DNA of 8,857 nt, taken from the NCBI GenBank assembly GCA_964654995.1, contig CAZZKF010000087.1, positions 1 to 8,857 of the forward strand. Reading direction: 5' to 3'. This stretch comes from CAZZKF01 sp964654995 (GTDB lineage Bacteria; Pseudomonadota; Alphaproteobacteria; CAZZKF01). A program made the position numbers and the translations under genes. Positions within the stretch are counted from its first letter, which is position 1; each line of letters opens with the position of its first letter. Shown one piece after another: positions 5,899 through 8,857 of the stretch. The notes below the pieces were generated by a model. That model was not told where the DNA came from and made no database searches. It saw only the letters and a list, made by a program, of their open reading frames with translations.

Positions 5899-6981
5899 TC
5901 AGACCACGATATCCGTGTAAAGCTCGGCAAGATCCGGCTCCGGGCTGTCGGAAGCGAATTCGACCGCTTCGGCCACCACCGTCTTGACCTCCGCCTCGAT
6001 TTCCTTGATCGCCGCCTCGTCGGCCAGGCCATCGTCGAGAATGCGCTGGCGCAGATGGTCGATGGGATCGTGCTCGGCCTTGACCTTCTGCACCTCTTCA
6101 CGGGTGCGGTACTTGGCCGGATCCGACATCGAATGGCCGCGATAGCGGTAGGTCTTCATCTCCAGCAGCTTGGGGCCGTTGCCGGCGCGAATCCAGGCCA
6201 GCGAGTCGGCCACGGCGTCATGCACGGCGAGCACGTCCATGCCATCGACCTCGTCGCCGGGAATGCGGAAACTGGCACCGCGCCGGTAGAGATGGGTCTG
6301 GGCCGAGGCGCGGCGCACCGCGGTGCCCATGGCATAGCGGTTGTTCTCGATGACATAGAGCACCGGCAGCTTCCACAGCTCGGCCATGTTGAAGGATTCA
6401 AAGACCTGGCCCTGGTTGGCGGCGCCATCGCCGAAGAAGGTGACGCTGACGGCGTCCGAGCCCCGGTAATGATGGGCGAACGCCAGCCCGGTGCCCAGAG
6501 GCGCCGGCGCCCCGACAATGCCGTGGCCGCCATAGAAGCGCTTATCAGGTGCAAACATGTGCATCGAGCCGCCCTTGCCCTTCGAAATCCCGGTGCTGCG
6601 GCCCATCAGTTCGGCCATCACCACGCGCGGATCGACGCCGGCGGCCAGCAGATGCCCGTGTTCGCGGTAGCCGGTGATCATCGTGTCCTCGGGCCCCAAT
6701 GCCGCCTGGGTGCCCACGACCACCGCTTCCTGGCCGATATAGAGGTGGCAGAAGCCGCCGATCTGGCCCATGCCGTATAGCTGGCCGGCACGCTCCTCGA
6801 AGCGGCGGACCAGCAGCATGTCGCGGTAAAGCCGCAACCGGTCCGGTCCCTTGGGCACCGGTGCGGCGCGGCCTTTGCCGGAGCCGCGTGCCGGGCGTTT
6901 TGCCTTGCCGGCGGTCGCCCTGGATCGGGCCGCAGAGGCGGTCCTGGGTGCCGGCTTGTTGGTTTTGGCGTTGCGCGCCAT
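5899..6981 (-). CDS. pdhA: pyruvate dehydrogenase E1 component subunit alpha
   Basis: This is the alpha subunit of the thiamine-diphosphate-dependent E1 heterotetramer, which binds the cofactor pyrophosphate through Mg2+. With the chosen start it has 360 residues. A very basic Ala/Lys/Arg/Pro tail of about 45 residues comes first, then the E1-alpha fold with RFEERAGQLYGMG, GGFCHLYIGQEA, GYREHGH, GKGGSMHMF and the ThDP motif GDGAANQG (184-191) ending at ENN (212-214). The phosphorylation-loop region of mitochondrial E1-alpha is recognisable as YRYRGHSMSDP (278-288). Two starts are possible. ATG 6979-6981 has a consensus AGGAGG (6985-6990) only 3 nt upstream. ATG 6991-6993 adds MRRP, but its second and third codons are that AGGAGG and it has no ribosome site of its own. 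I prefer 6981. The basic tail is seen in other alphaproteobacterial E1-alpha proteins. It is the first pdh gene, and the 160 bp before it hold a possible promoter. Confidence 0.96.
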   Translation of the reverse strand: MARNAKTNKPAPRTASAARSRATAGKAKRPARGSGKGRAAPVPKGPDRLRLYRDMLLVRRFEERAGQLYGMGQIGGFCHLYIGQEAVVVGTQAALGPEDTMITGYREHGHLLAAGVDPRVVMAELMGRSTGISKGKGGSMHMFAPDKRFYGGHGIVGAPAPLGTGLAFAHHYRGSDAVSVTFFGDGAANQGQVFESFNMAELWKLPVLYVIENNRYAMGTAVRRASAQTHLYRRGASFRIPGDEVDGMDVLAVHDAVADSLAWIRAGNGPKLLEMKTYRYRGHSMSDPAKYRTREEVQKVKAEHDPIDHLRQRILDDGLADEAAIKEIEAEVKTVVAEAVEFASDSPEPDLAELYTDIVV

Positions 6982-6984
6982 GGG

Positions 6985-6990
6985 CCTCCT
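6985..6990 (-). promoter_or_regulatory. ribosome binding site that decides the pdhA start
   Basis: AGGAGG on the minus strand, directly between two in-frame ATG codons (6991-6993 and 6979-6981). A site this strong argues for the downstream ATG, although the 3-nt spacing is short. No Shine-Dalgarno site precedes the upstream ATG. Confidence 0.55.
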
Positions 6991-7057
6991 CATACCGAAA
7001 CGCGGGCGACGCCGAAAGCGGCCGCAATCCGACCCGGCCGCGGGTCCCGCCCGGAAC

Positions 7058-7098
7058 CATCAGTAATACCAAAGTCTTTGTTTTGCCAGAGCAAATAT
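7058..7098 (-). promoter_or_regulatory. possible promoter region of the pdhA operon (AT-rich island)
   Basis: In the 159-bp gap between the ftsB-like gene and pdhA, about 40 bp are AT-rich in otherwise very GC-rich sequence. On the minus strand TTGCTC (7094-7089) could be a -35. It is followed 17 nt later by TGGTAT (7071-7066), or 20 nt later by TATTAC (7068-7063), as a -10; both matches are imperfect. An 11-bp palindrome CAAAG-A-CTTTG (7080-7070) sits in the spacer and could be an operator half-site pair. If this is right, the leader before pdhA is roughly 70-80 nt. The composition is seen; the promoter call is inferred. Confidence 0.35.
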
Positions 7099-7140
7099 GG
7101 GCGCCGGGCGGGCTCGCGCAAGGCCTTTGCCGCGCCCTTG

Positions 7141-7449
7141 TCAATCGGCGACCACGATATCGCCGTCGCGGGCATAGCCGAGCGTGCGGCGCACCATTTC
7201 ATCGAGAAGATCGGGATCGATGCCGTCGGGTCGGAAGCGGGCAACCCGGCGCTCGAGCGCCGCTCGCTGTGCCGCCAGGGTGGTGGCCTCCGCCTCCAGC
7301 ACATCGATCTGCTGCAGCAGACGATGGCGGGCGATCAGACCGTAGCGCCCTTCGACCAGATGGTAGCCGAAATAGAGCAGCGCCGAGATCGCCAGAACCG
7401 GCTTGATGGCGTCCACGGCGCGGCGGCGAATGTCATGCAGGACCGACAT
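7141..7449 (-). CDS. ftsB: FtsB/DivIC-family septum formation initiator
   Basis: This 102-residue small membrane protein of the FtsB/DivIC family works in the divisome, where FtsB bridges FtsL and FtsQ and takes part in activating septal peptidoglycan synthesis. The architecture is classic: a short basic cytoplasmic start (HDIRRRAVDAIK), one membrane helix (about 16-32, PVLAISALLYFGYHLVE), the GRYGL turn (34-38), a periplasmic coiled coil rich in Leu/Ala/Arg/Gln (about 39-72), and the conserved end DPDLLDEMVRRTLGYARDGDIVV (78-100). The start ATG 7447-7449 fits the family topology, but no Shine-Dalgarno site is seen; a perfect inverted repeat ends 7 nt before it. The place between eno and the pdh genes is a common alphaproteobacterial order and parallels the eno-ftsB pairing in E. 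coli. The symbol is by family; the sequence alone does not separate FtsB from DivIC. Confidence 0.88.
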   Translation of the reverse strand: MSVLHDIRRRAVDAIKPVLAISALLYFGYHLVEGRYGLIARHRLLQQIDVLEAEATTLAAQRAALERRVARFRPDGIDPDLLDEMVRRTLGYARDGDIVVAD

Positions 7450-7456
7450 GGGCTGA

Positions 7457-7476
7457 GCGAATCACGGGTGATTCGC
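7457..7476. promoter_or_regulatory. perfect 9-2-9 inverted repeat with two GANTC sites upstream of ftsB
   Basis: Arms GCGAATCAC (7457-7465) and GTGATTCGC (7468-7476) are perfect reverse complements around a 2-nt centre. Each arm contains a GANTC site (7459-7463 and 7470-7474), the target of the cell-cycle methyltransferase CcrM in many Alphaproteobacteria. The repeat lies in the 61-bp gap between eno and ftsB, ending 7 nt before the ftsB ATG. It could be an operator, a methylation-sensitive switch, or an RNA hairpin that hides the start. No T run follows it on the minus strand, so it is not an ordinary terminator. Confidence 0.55.
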
Positions 7477-7486
7477 CGGGTCAAGG

Positions 7487-7508
7487 AAAAAACGCCGCCG
7501 CGCGCGGC
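7487..7508 (-). terminator. intrinsic terminator of eno
   Basis: On the minus strand, 2 nt after the eno TGA, GCCGC (7508-7504), a 5-nt loop and GCGGC (7498-7494) form an all-GC stem. One G follows, then six T (7492-7487). The stem is short but very stable, and the T tract is uninterrupted. It suggests that much of the eno transcript ends before the ftsB-like gene. Confidence 0.6.
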
Positions 7509-7510
7509 CC

Positions 7511-8788
<1,278 letters not shown>

Positions 8789-8795
8789 GATGAGG

Positions 8796-8800
8796 CTCCT
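8796..8800 (-). promoter_or_regulatory. ribosome binding site of eno
   Basis: AGGAG on the minus strand, 7 nt before the eno ATG. It is the best-placed site in the window and fixes the eno start. Confidence 0.75.
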
Positions 8801-8857
8801 GCTTAGAGCATTTCCGGGTTATATGGGATCAATTCTGTTGCCGCTTTGGCGAGGCAG

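Noticed and set aside
7100..7140. GC-rich hairpin after the ftsB-like stop as a terminator
   Set aside because: The best pairing has a bulge and there is no T run after it. It could still weaken read-through but is not supported as a terminator.

Overview
The window is a GC-rich stretch of an alphaproteobacterial chromosome that carries conserved central-metabolism genes. The assignment to Alphaproteobacteria is an inference. It rests on the gene order eno, ftsB-like, pdhA, pdhB, pdhC, lpdA, lipA, ratA, cinA-like, on a pyruvate dehydrogenase E1-beta subunit that carries its own N-terminal lipoyl domain, and on the protein sequence types. I cannot name a genus. A run of exactly 100 N (4110-4209) shows that this is a scaffolded draft or metagenome assembly.

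Layout: apart from the truncated cinA-like gene at the left edge (plus strand), every gene is on the minus strand, so transcription runs from right to left. From the right come eno (7511-8788), a short ftsB/divIC-like cell-division gene (7141-7449), the pyruvate dehydrogenase genes pdhA (5899-6981), pdhB (4449-5852), pdhC (3270-4445, interrupted by the gap) and lpdA (1860-3260), then lipA (843-1790) and ratA (372-812). The cinA-like gene (2-382) converges on ratA and overlaps it by 11 bp. No stretch longer than about 150 bp lacks a gene.

How the genes work together: enolase makes phosphoenolpyruvate, one step above pyruvate. PdhA/PdhB (E1 alpha and beta), PdhC (E2) and LpdA (E3) form the complex that converts pyruvate to acetyl-CoA. 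LipA inserts the sulfurs that turn octanoyl groups on the E2 and E1-beta lipoyl domains into lipoyl groups. RatA belongs to the COQ10/START-like family and may serve the quinone pool that receives the electrons. pdhB-pdhC-lpdA are tightly spaced (3 and 9 bp), with ribosome-binding sites lying inside or across the preceding gene's end, which suggests translational coupling.

Regulatory signals that can be read: a GC-stem/T6 intrinsic terminator right after eno; a perfect 9-2-9 bp inverted repeat with two GANTC sites just before the ftsB-like gene; an AT-rich island with promoter-like character upstream of pdhA; and a strong hairpin spanning the lipA stop codon. I found no mobile element, CRISPR array, RNA gene or clearly new system. 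The most interesting points are the near-identical lipoyl-domain DNA in pdhB and pdhC and the GANTC dyad before the division gene.
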